DNA of 64,000 nucleotides from Chloroflexota bacterium (GTDB lineage: Bacteria > Chloroflexota > UBA6077 > FW602-bin22 > JACPRP01): assembly GCA_023480885.1 (NCBI GenBank), contig JAMCWX010000064.1, positions 1 to 64,000 on the forward strand. The letters are read 5' to 3'. The position numbers and the translations under genes are program-made. The notes beneath the pieces were generated by a model, which worked only from the letters and a program-made list of their open reading frames with translations, was not told the origin of the DNA and ran no database searches. Positions 24,804-33,205 of the stretch are shown in pieces (positions within the stretch are counted from its first letter, which is position 1; the number at the start of each line of letters is the position of its first letter).

Positions 24804-25775
24804 ATGACGAGAACGATCACATACCAGCAGGCGATCAACGAAACCCTCAGGCAGGAGATGGAGAAGGACAAGATGGTCTTCATCCTCGGGGAAGATGTAA
24901 GAGTGAGTCCCTTCGGGCAAACCGCTGGCCTGGTGGAACAGTTCGGCAAGGAACGCGTGCGCAACACCTGCATCGCCGAGTCGGCTATCGTCGGCACTGC
25001 CATCGGTGCGGCGATGACCGGGATGCGGCCGGTGGCCGAGATAATGTTCGCCGACTTCATGTACCTCGCTATGGATGCAATTGCGAGCCAGGCGGCTTCG
25101 TGGAGATATATGACAGGGGGCCAGGTCAAGTTGCCGCTCGTCATCCGAACGGTGTCTGGAGCCGGCTGGGCTATGGGCTATAACCACTCCCAGAGCACGG
25201 AGGCTTCGTTCATGCACCCCCCGGGCCTGAAGATCGCTGTTCCCTCGACACCACACGATGCTGCCGGACTATTGCGCACGGCAATCAGGGACGATAATCC
25301 AGTCCTCTTCTTCGAGCACAAGTTCCTGTTTCCCACGAGTGGAGAAGTGCCCGACGAGGAGTACGCTATCCCCTTTGGCCAGGCGGACGTGAAGCGACAA
25401 GGCAAACACGTGACCGTGGTGGCGACGCTGTTAATGGTCCACAAGGCGCTGGCCGCTGCCGATGAGCTCAGCCAGGAGGGGATCGAGGTTGAAGTCGTCG
25501 ACCCTCGCACGCTGACGCCTCTGGACAAGGAAACGATTCTGGCCTCAGTCAAGAAGACTGGGCGCCTGGTAACCGTCGAGGAAAGCCGTGCGCGAAACGG
25601 CGTCGGTGCAGAGATCGCCGCGATGGTAGCATCCGAGGGGTTCGATTTTCTCGATGCGCCAATCCAACGCGTGGGAGCGCCGGATGTGCCAATCCCTTAT
25701 AGCCCACCACTGGAGAGCACGTTCATTCCCAACGAGGATCGTATCATTGAGGCGGTCAGGAGGGTCCTGGGGTAA
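24804..25775 (+). CDS. Thiamine-dependent dehydrogenase E1 component, beta subunit
   Basis: 323-residue E1beta, similar to AcoB/PdhB. The N-terminus TITYQQAINETLRQEMEKDKMVFILGEDV and EQFGKERVRNTCIAESAIVGTAIGAAMTGMRPVAEIMFADF are typical, as is the C-terminal VEVVDPRTLTPLDKETILASVKKTGRLVTVEE. An AGGAGG site lies 9 bases before the ATG, 13 bases after E1alpha. It ends the dehydrogenase block. The E1/E2/E3 set is complete in one operon, but E1 sequences alone do not distinguish pyruvate, branched 2-oxoacid or acetoin as substrate. Confidence 0.92.
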   Translation: MTRTITYQQAINETLRQEMEKDKMVFILGEDVRVSPFGQTAGLVEQFGKERVRNTCIAESAIVGTAIGAAMTGMRPVAEIMFADFMYLAMDAIASQAASWRYMTGGQVKLPLVIRTVSGAGWAMGYNHSQSTEASFMHPPGLKIAVPSTPHDAAGLLRTAIRDDNPVLFFEHKFLFPTSGEVPDEEYAIPFGQADVKRQGKHVTVVATLLMVHKALAAADELSQEGIEVEVVDPRTLTPLDKETILASVKKTGRLVTVEESRARNGVGAEIAAMVASEGFDFLDAPIQRVGAPDVPIPYSPPLESTFIPNEDRIIEAVRRVLG

Positions 25776-26295
25776 CGCGCTCACCGAGTTGCGCGAGATC
25801 TTCGGAGACTGATTCGGCGTCGATATCGTCGAACGCCTCATCTTGCCCTAATTGTGAGCGTTTCGAGTTGGGGATATCTCGCGGCGGTCTCGGAGACCGA
25901 GGCGGTCTGCGCCGGGGAACGGCGAGTTGGTCGCGCATAATGGATTATCTGACGTCGCGGCGATGTCCCAAACCTGTAACGCCCCCTAATTCATAGTGAC
26001 AAGTTACGCCCCACGCGCTATAATATATTCGCTTAGGGGCTGCCGTGCGTTAGCCTCTTCCGATAATGGCTGGCCATGTGGCGCCGTCTCGGAAGTGCGG
26101 GCCGATCTGCTTCGTCCACGCCAGGACCTCAAGCAGGAGCACGTCGTTGCTCTCAAGAGTTTGCCCAAGGACATACATCGGTCACGGTCCGAGTGTCCGA
26201 CGAGACGCGAAGGGGGTGATTCAGCCGAAGATGCTTACCCTAGGGACCTGCTGATCCGCTTAACCAGAGCATTGCTGAAAAAGGAGTATTTCTGA
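25776..26295. other. 520-bp intergenic region before the second AOR
   Basis: No convincing gene. A palindrome CGGTCTCGGAGACCG lies at 25885-25899, and the promoter described separately is at 25996-26024. The remaining leader (26031-26280) contains short open frames without family features; a minus-strand frame at 25756-25938 has a disordered Arg/Pro-rich translation and no support. Confidence 0.5.
25996..26024 (+). promoter_or_regulatory. Sigma-70-type promoter for the second AOR and moaD-like genes
   Basis: GTGACA (25996-26001), 17-base spacer, perfect TATAAT (26019-26024). Transcription would begin near 26031, giving an untranslated leader of about 265 bases, long enough to hold a regulatory RNA structure. 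The tungsten AOR gene starts at 26296. Confidence 0.6.
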
Positions 26296-28032
26296 ATGAG
26301 CCGGATTCTGCGCGTCAATATGACCGATCTGTCTACTAAGTTCGAAGAGGTTCCTGAGAAATACAGGCTGCTTGGCGGCCGTGGCCTGACATCGAACATC
26401 GTCTTTGACGAAGTGCCTCCTGATTGCCATCCCCTCGGACCGAACAACAAGGTGATTTTTGCCCCTGGCCTAGTTACTGGCACCTCTGCGCCCAGTTCTG
26501 GCCGCCTCTCTGTCGGTGGCAAGAGCCCACTCACTGGTGGCATCAAGGAAGCTAACGCTGGCGGCATCGCCTCGCAAAAGATCGCCAGGCTGGGCATCAA
26601 GGCCATCATCGTCGAGGGCCAGGCTCAGGACGGCAAGTTCTACTCTCTCAAGGTAAATAAGGACGGCGCTTCCCTCGTCTCCGCCGACGATATCGTCGGC
26701 AAAGGCATGTACGAGGCCGACGAGATCATCTGGAGGAAGCACCCAAACAAGCCCGGCGTGATCGGCATCGGTCCCGCGGGCGAAATGCGCCTGGCCAACG
26801 CCGGCGTCTCGGTCAACGATTCCGAGAATGGCCCCGGCCGCTACGCTGGCCGCGGAGGCCTCGGCGCCGTGATGGGGTCCAAAGGGCTTAAGGCCATAAT
26901 CGTGGACGACAAGGGCGGACCGGGAGTGTCAGTCGCGAACCCGGAGCTCTTCAAGCAGGAAGCCAAGAAACTCGCCGATGCCCTTCTCACTCACGCCGTT
27001 ACTTCCCAGGCTCTGCCCAACTATGGCACGGCCGTCTTGATCAACATCTTAAACGAGGCCGGCGGTCTGCCAACTCGCAACTTCAGCTCTGGCCGATTCG
27101 AAGGTGCCGCCAAAGTCAGCGGCGAGATGATCAACGAGCTGGCTACCAAGGTCCGCAAGGGCGCAGGCAGGGTCGCTCACCCCTGTCACCCAGGCTGCGT
27201 CATCAAATGCTCCAACGTGTTCCCCAAGCCTGACGGTTCCTATCACGTCTCGTGTGTCGAGTACGAGTCCGACTGGGCCTTCGGACCCAACTGCGGCATC
27301 GACGATCTCGACGCTATCGCCGAGCTCGTCCGCATCAGTAACGACGTTGGGCTGGATACCATCGAAGCCGGCGTGACTGTCGGCGTCGCGATGGAAGCGG
27401 GAATAATCCCCTTCGGCGACGGACAGGCCGCGATCAACCTCTTGAGCGAGGTCGGCAAGGGCACGCCGCTGGGACGGATCATCGGCAACGGCGCTACCTT
27501 CACCGGCAGGGCCTTCGGCGTGACGCGAATACCTGCCGTGAAAGGACAGGCCATGCCTGCCTACGATCCACGGCCCATCAAGGGCATCGGCGTGACCTAC
27601 GCGACGTCGACGATGGGCGCCGATCACACCTCAGGCTATACCATTGCACCTGAAATCCTTGGCGTCGGCGGCAAAGCCGACCCATTCGCCGTAAACAAAG
27701 GGGAGCTATCAAGAGCATTCCAGGCAACGACTGCCTTTGTCGATGCCTCGGGCTACTGTCTATTCATTGCCTTCGCCATCCTGGACATCGCCAGTGGATT
27801 CGAGGGCATGGTCAATTCCGTGAACGCCATGTATGGCACCGATTGGACTGGCGACGACGTCGTCAAAATCGGCCAGCAAATCATCAAGACGGAGCGAACT
27901 TTCAACGAGCGCGCTGGTTTTACTAAGGAACACGACCGCGTGCCAGAGTTTATGAGACTGGAGAAGCTGCCGCCGCATAACGTCGTCTTCGACGTTTCTG
28001 ACGAAGAGCTCGACGCAGTATACGCATTCTAG
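26296..28032 (+). CDS. Tungsten-type aldehyde ferredoxin oxidoreductase, second copy
   Basis: 578-residue paralogue of the 19303-21024 enzyme, with the same start (RILRVNMTDLSTKFEEVPEKYRLLGGRGLTSNIVFDEVP), the same cluster motif CHPGCVIKC and distal Cys in SGYC. The two differ throughout, so the duplication is old or they were acquired separately. It has an AAGGAG site, its own promoter, and is followed by three MoaD-like genes, implying that pterin-cofactor supply is linked to it. Substrate unknown; by family an aldehyde or carboxylate, electron partner ferredoxin. Confidence 0.9.
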   Translation: MSRILRVNMTDLSTKFEEVPEKYRLLGGRGLTSNIVFDEVPPDCHPLGPNNKVIFAPGLVTGTSAPSSGRLSVGGKSPLTGGIKEANAGGIASQKIARLGIKAIIVEGQAQDGKFYSLKVNKDGASLVSADDIVGKGMYEADEIIWRKHPNKPGVIGIGPAGEMRLANAGVSVNDSENGPGRYAGRGGLGAVMGSKGLKAIIVDDKGGPGVSVANPELFKQEAKKLADALLTHAVTSQALPNYGTAVLINILNEAGGLPTRNFSSGRFEGAAKVSGEMINELATKVRKGAGRVAHPCHPGCVIKCSNVFPKPDGSYHVSCVEYESDWAFGPNCGIDDLDAIAELVRISNDVGLDTIEAGVTVGVAMEAGIIPFGDGQAAINLLSEVGKGTPLGRIIGNGATFTGRAFGVTRIPAVKGQAMPAYDPRPIKGIGVTYATSTMGADHTSGYTIAPEILGVGGKADPFAVNKGELSRAFQATTAFVDASGYCLFIAFAILDIASGFEGMVNSVNAMYGTDWTGDDVVKIGQQIIKTERTFNERAGFTKEHDRVPEFMRLEKLPPHNVVFDVSDEELDAVYAF

Positions 28033-28038
28033 CGAGAG

Positions 28039-28068
28039 GTGAGCCCGGCGCGGCCGCGCCGGGCTCAC
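28039..28068 (+). terminator. Perfect 30-bp palindrome after AOR gene
   Basis: Arms GTGAGCCCGGCGCGG and its exact reverse complement meet at the centre, seven bases after the AOR stop. The RNA would form a very stable hairpin. No T-run follows, so it may be a processing or attenuation structure that lowers expression of the MoaD-like genes relative to AOR rather than a full terminator. Confidence 0.6.
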
Positions 28069-28086
28069 GACATCTCTGCAACGCCA

Positions 28087-28344
28087 ATGATCGAAGTTCA
28101 CCTTTTCGGAAAGTTACGCCGGTTCGGCCCTCACGCCGACAAGGACCGAGAATGCGTGATTCAGACCTCGGCAGACGCGACCACTTCAGTTGGCGAACTG
28201 CTTATCAGCCTGGGCATCCCGCTTGAAGAGGTCTCGAACGTGTTTCTGGACGGCGTCTATACCAGGGCGGCCTTTGAGAAGCCAGTGGCTGGGGTGGCCA
28301 GGATTGGCCTATTCCCGCGCGATATGTGTTTGCTGTACGCTTGA
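28087..28344 (+). CDS. MoaD/ThiS-like beta-grasp protein 1 (no C-terminal GG)
   Basis: 85 residues from ATG 28087 (MIEVHLFGKLRRFG). The beta-grasp pattern is clear: first strand MIEVHLFGKLRRF, VGELLISLGIPLEEVSNVFLDGVY, and ARIGLFPRDMCLLYA. The family's C-terminal Gly-Gly, needed for thiocarboxylate chemistry, is missing; it ends LLYA. MoaD-like proteins beside AOR genes are known in tungsten-using organisms and are thought to help make the metal-pterin cofactor. Lacking GG, this one might bind or deliver rather than donate sulfur. Confidence 0.75.
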   Translation: MIEVHLFGKLRRFGPHADKDRECVIQTSADATTSVGELLISLGIPLEEVSNVFLDGVYTRAAFEKPVAGVARIGLFPRDMCLLYA

Positions 28345-28356
28345 TGGGGAATAGCG

Positions 28357-28629
28357 GTGATCGAAGTGTGGCTCTATGGCAAACACAGGCGGCTCGTTCC
28401 GAATTCGGCGCGCGATGCCAACTCAATTGTCTACGTCCCTGTTCAAGACGGGGACACCATACTCAGCGTGCTGGAGAGGATTGGCATACCTCTTGAAGAA
28501 ACCAGCAACATCTTCCTCAACGGCGAGCTGTCGGCGCCTTCGAGGAGCGTCGCCGAGGGCGATAGGCTCGGCGTGTTCCCCGACGATATGGCTCTCCTGT
28601 ACAAATGGTATTTCTCAAGGCTAGAATAG
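28357..28629 (+). CDS. MoaD/ThiS-like beta-grasp protein 2 (no C-terminal GG)
   Basis: 90 residues from GTG 28357 with GGGGA six bases upstream. It is a close relative of the preceding protein: MIEVWLYGKHRRLVPNS, TILSVLERIGIPLEETSNIFLNGEL, and RLGVFPDDMALLYKW. It also lacks Gly-Gly, ending in WYFSRLE. The shared LGIPLEE/IGIPLEE-(V/T)SN-(V/I)FL(D/N)G motif shows tandem duplication. The 12-base gap shows co-translation with the first copy. Confidence 0.75.
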   Translation: MIEVWLYGKHRRLVPNSARDANSIVYVPVQDGDTILSVLERIGIPLEETSNIFLNGELSAPSRSVAEGDRLGVFPDDMALLYKWYFSRLE

Positions 28630-28676
28630 TTCTCGGTGCGAAATACATCTCGTGGCGGCAGCCGTCTCTATAACTC

Positions 28677-28707
28677 CCTTTGCGCTCTTGGCGGTCTTTG
28701 CGGTTCA
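28677..28707 (+). repeat. 31-bp dispersed repeat, copy 2
   Basis: Exact copy of 12878-12908, ending 38 bases before the third MoaD-like gene. Both copies precede genes of the same putative pathway, in the same orientation. Confidence 0.7.
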
Positions 28708-28745
28708 GCGTATTTTAGTGTCAGGATAGGAAGGAGCGTTGCGCC

Positions 28746-28994
28746 GTGGTTCTTGCGAAAGTGAAGCTGTACGCTACCCTGCGAAGATACACTCCAGAAA
28801 CCCCGTTAGGGACAGCCGTCGAATTGGACCTGCCCGCAGGTTCCACAATCGCCGACATCTCGCAGCGCTTCCAGATGTCGCCCAGCGAGATCAAGCTCAT
28901 CTTCGTCAATGGCTTGCGCCAAGAAATCAGTTACGTTGTGCAGAATGGCGACGACATCGCATTTTTCCCACCCATCGCCGGGGGTTTCTGTTGA
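28746..28994 (+). CDS. MoaD/ThiS-like protein 3 with GG-Phe-Cys C-terminus
   Basis: 82-residue beta-grasp protein (VLAKVKLYATLRRYTPETP, GSTIADISQRF, IFVNGLRQEISYVVQNGDDIAFFPPIAGGFC). Here the MoaD Gly-Gly is present but followed by Phe-Cys, so it would need cleavage, or uses the terminal Cys, before activation. The PPIAGG context is exactly that of functional MoaD. A GGAAGGAG site lies ahead of the ATG, with overlapping start choices. Together with the two upstream copies it forms a three-gene set linked to the AOR. Confidence 0.8.
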   Translation: MVLAKVKLYATLRRYTPETPLGTAVELDLPAGSTIADISQRFQMSPSEIKLIFVNGLRQEISYVVQNGDDIAFFPPIAGGFC

Positions 28995-29063
28995 GCCCCA
29001 TGTGCAGCAACAATAGCCAATTGCCAATACCGCCTCTTTTGCCTTATACTCCCCGTAAAGCGT

Positions 29064-29855
29064 ATGTTGAACGACTCTTTTGGCTCCCGCGTTGCGAAAG
29101 GACTGAAAACTGCCTGGCTCGGACGAAGCATAGCCTTCACGCCAACTGTGAGCTCGACCAACGACGTCGCCAGGGAAGCCGCGCTCAGAGGAGAGCGCGA
29201 GGGCTTCGCGGCGTTGGCCGAGCGACAGACCATGGGCAGAGGGCGGCTGGGACGGCCGTGGTATGCGCCCAGGGGCAGCATCTTACTGTCTCTCCTGCTC
29301 CGTCCCAAGATTCCCCCCGCTCAAATCTTCTCACTTACCATGCTGGCCGGATCGGCCGTAGCCGCAGGGGTTGAGCGTGCCACCGGCGTAGCATGCGACC
29401 TCAAATGGCCGAACGACGTCCTGGTCGGAGGCAAGAAGCTTGGCGGAATCCTCACGGAGGCTTCTCTGGGCTCAGACGGCATCGAATTCGCCGTCGTCGG
29501 CCTAGGGTTGAACGTGAACCTGGATTTCGCCGGCCAACCGGAGCTTGCGGAGAAGGCCACAAGCCTGTCCCGCGAGCTCGGCAAGCGGGTCTCTCGCCTC
29601 CCATTGCTTCGAAGGATACTCGAAGAGATCGAGCGGCGCTACGAGGTATTGCAGTCTGGCGATTACGAGCGTATCCACGGTGAGTGGCGCTCCCGACTCT
29701 CGACGCTGGGCAAGCAGGTCATAGTGACCGACGGAAGCTGGAGCGAGACTGGCCTCGCGCACGACGTGGACCTGGACGGAGCGCTGATCCTACGCTGCCA
29801 GGACAATACCCTTTTGCGCGTGATCACCGGGGACGTGTCGCTGCGGGAGAAGTAG
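29064..29855 (+). CDS. birA: Biotin--[acetyl-CoA-carboxylase] ligase BirA (no DNA-binding domain)
   Basis: 263-residue class I (monofunctional) biotin protein ligase. VSSTNDVAREAA, the ATP/biotin loop GRGRLGRPWYAPRGSILLSLLLRP, KWPNDVLVGGKKLGGILTE and GLGLNVN are all present, and the C-terminal SH3-like domain (about 215-260) follows. The N-terminal winged helix of E. coli BirA is absent, so it should not act as a repressor. Its natural target here is the biotin carrier at 41093-41599. Confidence 0.92.
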   Translation: MLNDSFGSRVAKGLKTAWLGRSIAFTPTVSSTNDVAREAALRGEREGFAALAERQTMGRGRLGRPWYAPRGSILLSLLLRPKIPPAQIFSLTMLAGSAVAAGVERATGVACDLKWPNDVLVGGKKLGGILTEASLGSDGIEFAVVGLGLNVNLDFAGQPELAEKATSLSRELGKRVSRLPLLRRILEEIERRYEVLQSGDYERIHGEWRSRLSTLGKQVIVTDGSWSETGLAHDVDLDGALILRCQDNTLLRVITGDVSLREK

Positions 29856-29879
29856 GACGGGTTCCAGAGTCAGACGCGC

Positions 29880-30689
29880 TCACCGTCGATACTGCGGTTT
29901 GCGGGGCCGTTTGTCGAGCCGCTCGCCCATTTTCTTGGGGCGATAGTCGCTGGCCTGTATCTGGATGATCTCACACATCGCCTCGTCTGACATCCGAGAC
30001 CTGATGCGGTCATCCACGTTGCCCAACGGCCTGTTGGTCGTGATCACGGTCGGCATCTGCTCGTTGTAGCGATAGTTCAGAATCTGATAAAGCTTCTCTC
30101 CCGCCCAGGGAGTGGTATTCTCCGTGCCCAAATCGTCGAGCACGAGCAGCGGCACCGAGCGCACCCTCTCGAATAGCTCATCGTACTGCACGTCGCTGGC
30201 GGGAGCAAACGTCGAGCGCAAGTGGTCCAACAGGTCAGGCACTACCGTAAACAACGCCTGATTGCGATTGGCGAGGGCGTAGTTCGCGATTGCCGCGGCC
30301 AGGTGCGTCTTGCCACTGCCATAGGCGCCGATCAGCACAAACCAGCCCTGAGGATCCTGCGCAAACTTCCTGGCGTAATTATAGGCCTTGTCGACGCCAG
30401 GCACCTTGGGATCGAAGTTCTCGAACGTCTTGTGTCTGAACGGATCGAGCTGCGAAAAGCGCTCTAACTCGGTGAAGGCACGCTCATCCTGCTCGCGCGT
30501 CAGGCACTCACAGGGGAGCAGACGGCCAAAGAAGGGATGTCCGTAGGGCACGTCTACACGCAGGTGGCGAGCGCCCTTGCACATCGGACATTCCTCTACA
30601 GAGGGCGGTGGCTCGATGGCTCTTGTCTCGTCTGTATTAGTATTTACGTTGATCAGGTATCTGTTTGTTACTTCGCCAACTCTTTTCAT
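29880..30689 (-). CDS. DnaC/DnaI-like primosomal ATPase (helicase loader)
   Basis: 269-residue AAA+ ATPase. The N-terminus has a zinc-binding cluster CPMCKGA and CEC, as in DnaI-type loaders; the core has Walker A GAYGSGKTH, LLVLDDLGTENTTPW (Walker B) and TTNRPL plus RIRSRMSD (sensor and Arg finger). It should load DnaB onto DNA. It overlaps the dnaD-like gene by about 50 bases and has its own GAGGGC site. The cluster rplI-dnaB-dnaD-dnaC matches a Firmicutes/Chloroflexota-style primosome. An IstB (transposase helper) function is less likely because no IS is nearby. Confidence 0.85.
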   Translation of the reverse strand: MKRVGEVTNRYLINVNTNTDETRAIEPPPSVEECPMCKGARHLRVDVPYGHPFFGRLLPCECLTREQDERAFTELERFSQLDPFRHKTFENFDPKVPGVDKAYNYARKFAQDPQGWFVLIGAYGSGKTHLAAAIANYALANRNQALFTVVPDLLDHLRSTFAPASDVQYDELFERVRSVPLLVLDDLGTENTTPWAGEKLYQILNYRYNEQMPTVITTNRPLGNVDDRIRSRMSDEAMCEIIQIQASDYRPKKMGERLDKRPRKPQYRR

Positions 30690-31335
30690 CGGACTTGCCC
30701 TCTATAGCCCAGCGTTCGAGAATGCGCTGAATATACTTCCAGTTGCGCTTGTTGTACTCCACAGCCTGTTTGAAAGCGTCCTCAATCCATTCGGCGGGAT
30801 ACACCTTCTCCGCTTCCCGCAACTCGTCGGCAATGATGGGAGTGAGGAGCCCAACGTTCTGTTCGTACAAGGCAAAGATGTTGGGACGTTCCGGCCTCAC
30901 CGCAACGGGTTCGCCTGGCGAGCGTATTATCTGGCCCATATCAAGCTCGCCATTGCGAAGTTTCCGCACCACCTCGCGCCCATTAGCTGTGTTGAGAAGG
31001 TAAAGATCCTGTTCCTTCCCCCCGATTTCGGCGAACAGATGCAGCAGCGTCCCTCGCGTCGTCGCTAGCTCCAATGCCTCGCGAAGCTTATCTTCGGTTT
31101 TCTCCCCAGGGCTGCAGGTCTTCTTGAGCCCGCTGATCAGCGTTCCGTCCTCGGATAGCTCCCGCAGCGTCACGTATCGCGGAAAACCCTTCTTCTGATG
31201 CAGCATCCAGAAGATGTGCATCGTCACCTTCAGCTCGGCCAGGTTGTCGATTTGCGGCAACACTGCGCTGAAGAACAGGTTAGGCAACGGCGTGAACTTC
31301 ATCCCTCCAGCAGGAAAGCCAGCGAACCCTCTCAT
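30637..31335 (-). CDS. DnaD-domain primosomal protein
   Basis: 232 residues from ATG 31335, with GAGG eight bases upstream (a GTG nine bases earlier is less likely). The N-terminal half is winged-helix-like (NLFFSAVLPQIDNLAELKVTMHIFWMLHQKKG). The C-terminal half is a DnaD/DnaB_2 domain, IFALYEQNVGLLTPIIADELREAE through NWKYIQRILERW, with the YxxxIG-like helix and the conserved aromatic. It remodels DNA at origin or restart sites and hands it to the helicase loader encoded next. Confidence 0.82.
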   Translation of the reverse strand: MRGFAGFPAGGMKFTPLPNLFFSAVLPQIDNLAELKVTMHIFWMLHQKKGFPRYVTLRELSEDGTLISGLKKTCSPGEKTEDKLREALELATTRGTLLHLFAEIGGKEQDLYLLNTANGREVVRKLRNGELDMGQIIRSPGEPVAVRPERPNIFALYEQNVGLLTPIIADELREAEKVYPAEWIEDAFKQAVEYNKRNWKYIQRILERWAIEGKSDEKSWRSNKQIPDQRKY

Positions 31336-31371
31336 CCACCACACCTCGCGTCCTCGATACCTTGCTCGATC

Positions 31372-32709
31372 CTACTCGTCAGGCTGCCTGTACACCTCGA
31401 GGTCGGCGAACTTGGTCTGCGACGGCAAGAAGCGCAGCGGCACCTGCCCCACTGGCCCGTTGCGGTGCTTGGCGATCATGACCTCGGCGATGTTCTTCTT
31501 GTCGGTGTTGGGATTGTAAAGCTCTTCCCGATGGATGAACATCACAATATCGGCATCCTGCTCGATAGAGCCGGATTCGCGTAAGTCGCTCAGCATCGGT
31601 CTATGGTCGGCGCGGGACTCTACCGCCCTCGAAAGCTGCGACAGAGCGATGACTGGCACGTCCAGCTCGCGCGCGAGCCCCTTGAGACCGCGCGAGATCT
31701 CCGAAACTTCCTGAACGCGATTCTCCAATCCGCGACCCTGCATAAGCTGCAAGTAATCGATGACGATAAGCTGCAAGTCGTGTTCCGCCTTCAGTCGCCG
31801 CGCCTTAGTTCGGATCTCCATGGTCGAGATGCTGGCGGTATCGTCGATGAAAATAGGCGCCTCCGACAGGACGCCAAAGGACTGGCTGATGCGGTGCCAC
31901 TCGTACTCGTCGATGAAGCCCGTGCGCAGCCGCTGCGAATCGACGCTAGCCTCCATGCACAGGAGGCGCTGAACTAACTGCTCTACCGACATTTCCAGGC
32001 TGAAGATAGCGACCGTCGCGCTGTGCTTGACCGCGGCGTTGCGGGCGATGGACAAAGCGAAGCTCGTCTTGCCCACGGCGGGCCGGCCGGCGATGATGAC
32101 CAGATCAGACGCGTGAAGGCCCCCAAGCATCACGTCCAGGTCGCGGAAACCCATCGGCACGCCGAAAATCTCGCCCTTGTGCTGATGCAAGAAATCGATC
32201 TGGTCGAAATACTCCTTGAGAGCCATATGCAGAGGCACGACGTCTTGCGTCAGTCGGCGTTGCGAGATGCCGAAGAGTATTTGCTCGGCCTTGTCCAGCG
32301 CGCTGTCGACATCCGTCGGCTCCTCGTAGCCGATGGCGGCGATTTGCCCGGCTGCGCCAATCAGTCGGCGCATGATCGAGCAGCGCTCGACGATGCGGGC
32401 ATAATACTCCACGTGGACAGATGTGGGGACCGCGTTGATCAGCGACGTGAGGTAAGAAGCGCCGCCGACATCCTCCAGCTTGCCGCGGCGCTCCAGTTCG
32501 TCGCACATCGTGACGAAATCGCCGGGCTCGTGGCGGTTGTAAAGCTCGACCCGCACCTCGTAGATAGTGCGGTTGCGCTCGCGATAGAAATCTTGCGGAC
32601 GCAAAAACGGAGCAACTTTGGCGATGGACTCGCTATCGATCAAAAGCGCTCCGAGTACAGCTTCCTCAGCCTCCACATTTTGAGGAAGGGCCTTCTCCAC
32701 AACTGTCAT
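31372..32709 (-). CDS. dnaB: Replicative DNA helicase DnaB
   Basis: 445 residues. The N-terminal domain starts PQNVEAEEAVLGALLID; the RecA-like motor has Walker A GRPAVGKTSFA, the linker helix, IVIDYLQLMQGRG (Walker B) and the RADHRPMLSDLRESGSIEQDADIVMFIHRE motif. It forms the hexameric helicase unwinding the fork in the 5'-3' direction. It sits nine bases after rplI, a common arrangement, and is followed by the DnaD-like and DnaC-like genes, so its loaders are encoded alongside. Confidence 0.97.
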   Translation of the reverse strand: MTVVEKALPQNVEAEEAVLGALLIDSESIAKVAPFLRPQDFYRERNRTIYEVRVELYNRHEPGDFVTMCDELERRGKLEDVGGASYLTSLINAVPTSVHVEYYARIVERCSIMRRLIGAAGQIAAIGYEEPTDVDSALDKAEQILFGISQRRLTQDVVPLHMALKEYFDQIDFLHQHKGEIFGVPMGFRDLDVMLGGLHASDLVIIAGRPAVGKTSFALSIARNAAVKHSATVAIFSLEMSVEQLVQRLLCMEASVDSQRLRTGFIDEYEWHRISQSFGVLSEAPIFIDDTASISTMEIRTKARRLKAEHDLQLIVIDYLQLMQGRGLENRVQEVSEISRGLKGLARELDVPVIALSQLSRAVESRADHRPMLSDLRESGSIEQDADIVMFIHREELYNPNTDKKNIAEVMIAKHRNGPVGQVPLRFLPSQTKFADLEVYRQPDE

Positions 32710-32717
32710 AAATTCGC

Positions 32718-33164
32718 CTACTCCGGCTCGACGTTCACAGTTACCTCAGGCTCGACACCAGTGGCAAGATGAACCTTCACCTTGAAAGTCCCGAGGTGCT
32801 TTATAGGTTCCTCAAGCTCCACCTTCCGCTTGTCTATCGGCTGGCCTAGCTGGCGGCTCAACGCCTCGGCGATGTCAGCCCCGGTGATGGATCCGTAAAG
32901 GCGGTGTTGTTCTCCCACCTTTGCCTTGAGGGTCAGCTCGGTGGCGGCGACTCGATCTGCCAGCGTGCGCGCCTCTTTCGCAATCTTCTCCCCTCTCTTC
33001 TTGGCCGCTTCCTTCAGCTCGGCTGCCTTCTTTATCTCCGCCGGAGTCGCCAGCGCGATCAGCCCCTTCGGCATCAGGTAGTTGCGGCCGTAACCATCCG
33101 CGACCTCTTTGATATCACCTGCCTTGCCTAGGCCCTTGACGTCCTTTAGCAGCAAGACTTTCAC
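32718..33164 (-). CDS. rplI: 50S ribosomal protein L9
   Basis: 148-residue L9. The GTG start at 33164 gives the standard N-terminus ([35 protein letters not shown]-type) and has AGGGA six bases ahead; an ATG at 33182 adds six residues and has no binding site. The central helix is rich in Lys and Glu, and the C-terminal domain has [13 protein letters not shown]. Length is exactly that of most L9 proteins. First gene of rplI-dnaB-dnaD-dnaC. Confidence 0.96.
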   Translation of the reverse strand: MKVLLLKDVKGLGKAGDIKEVADGYGRNYLMPKGLIALATPAEIKKAAELKEAAKKRGEKIAKEARTLADRVAATELTLKAKVGEQHRLYGSITGADIAEALSRQLGQPIDKRKVELEEPIKHLGTFKVKVHLATGVEPEVTVNVEPE

Positions 33165-33205
33165 TTTCTTTCCCTCACTCATTCACTATAGCAACGAACT
33201 TTGTG

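Noticed and set aside
25996-26295. 99-codon plus-strand ORF before the second AOR
   Set aside because: Its GTG start coincides with the -35 box, and the translation has no family features.
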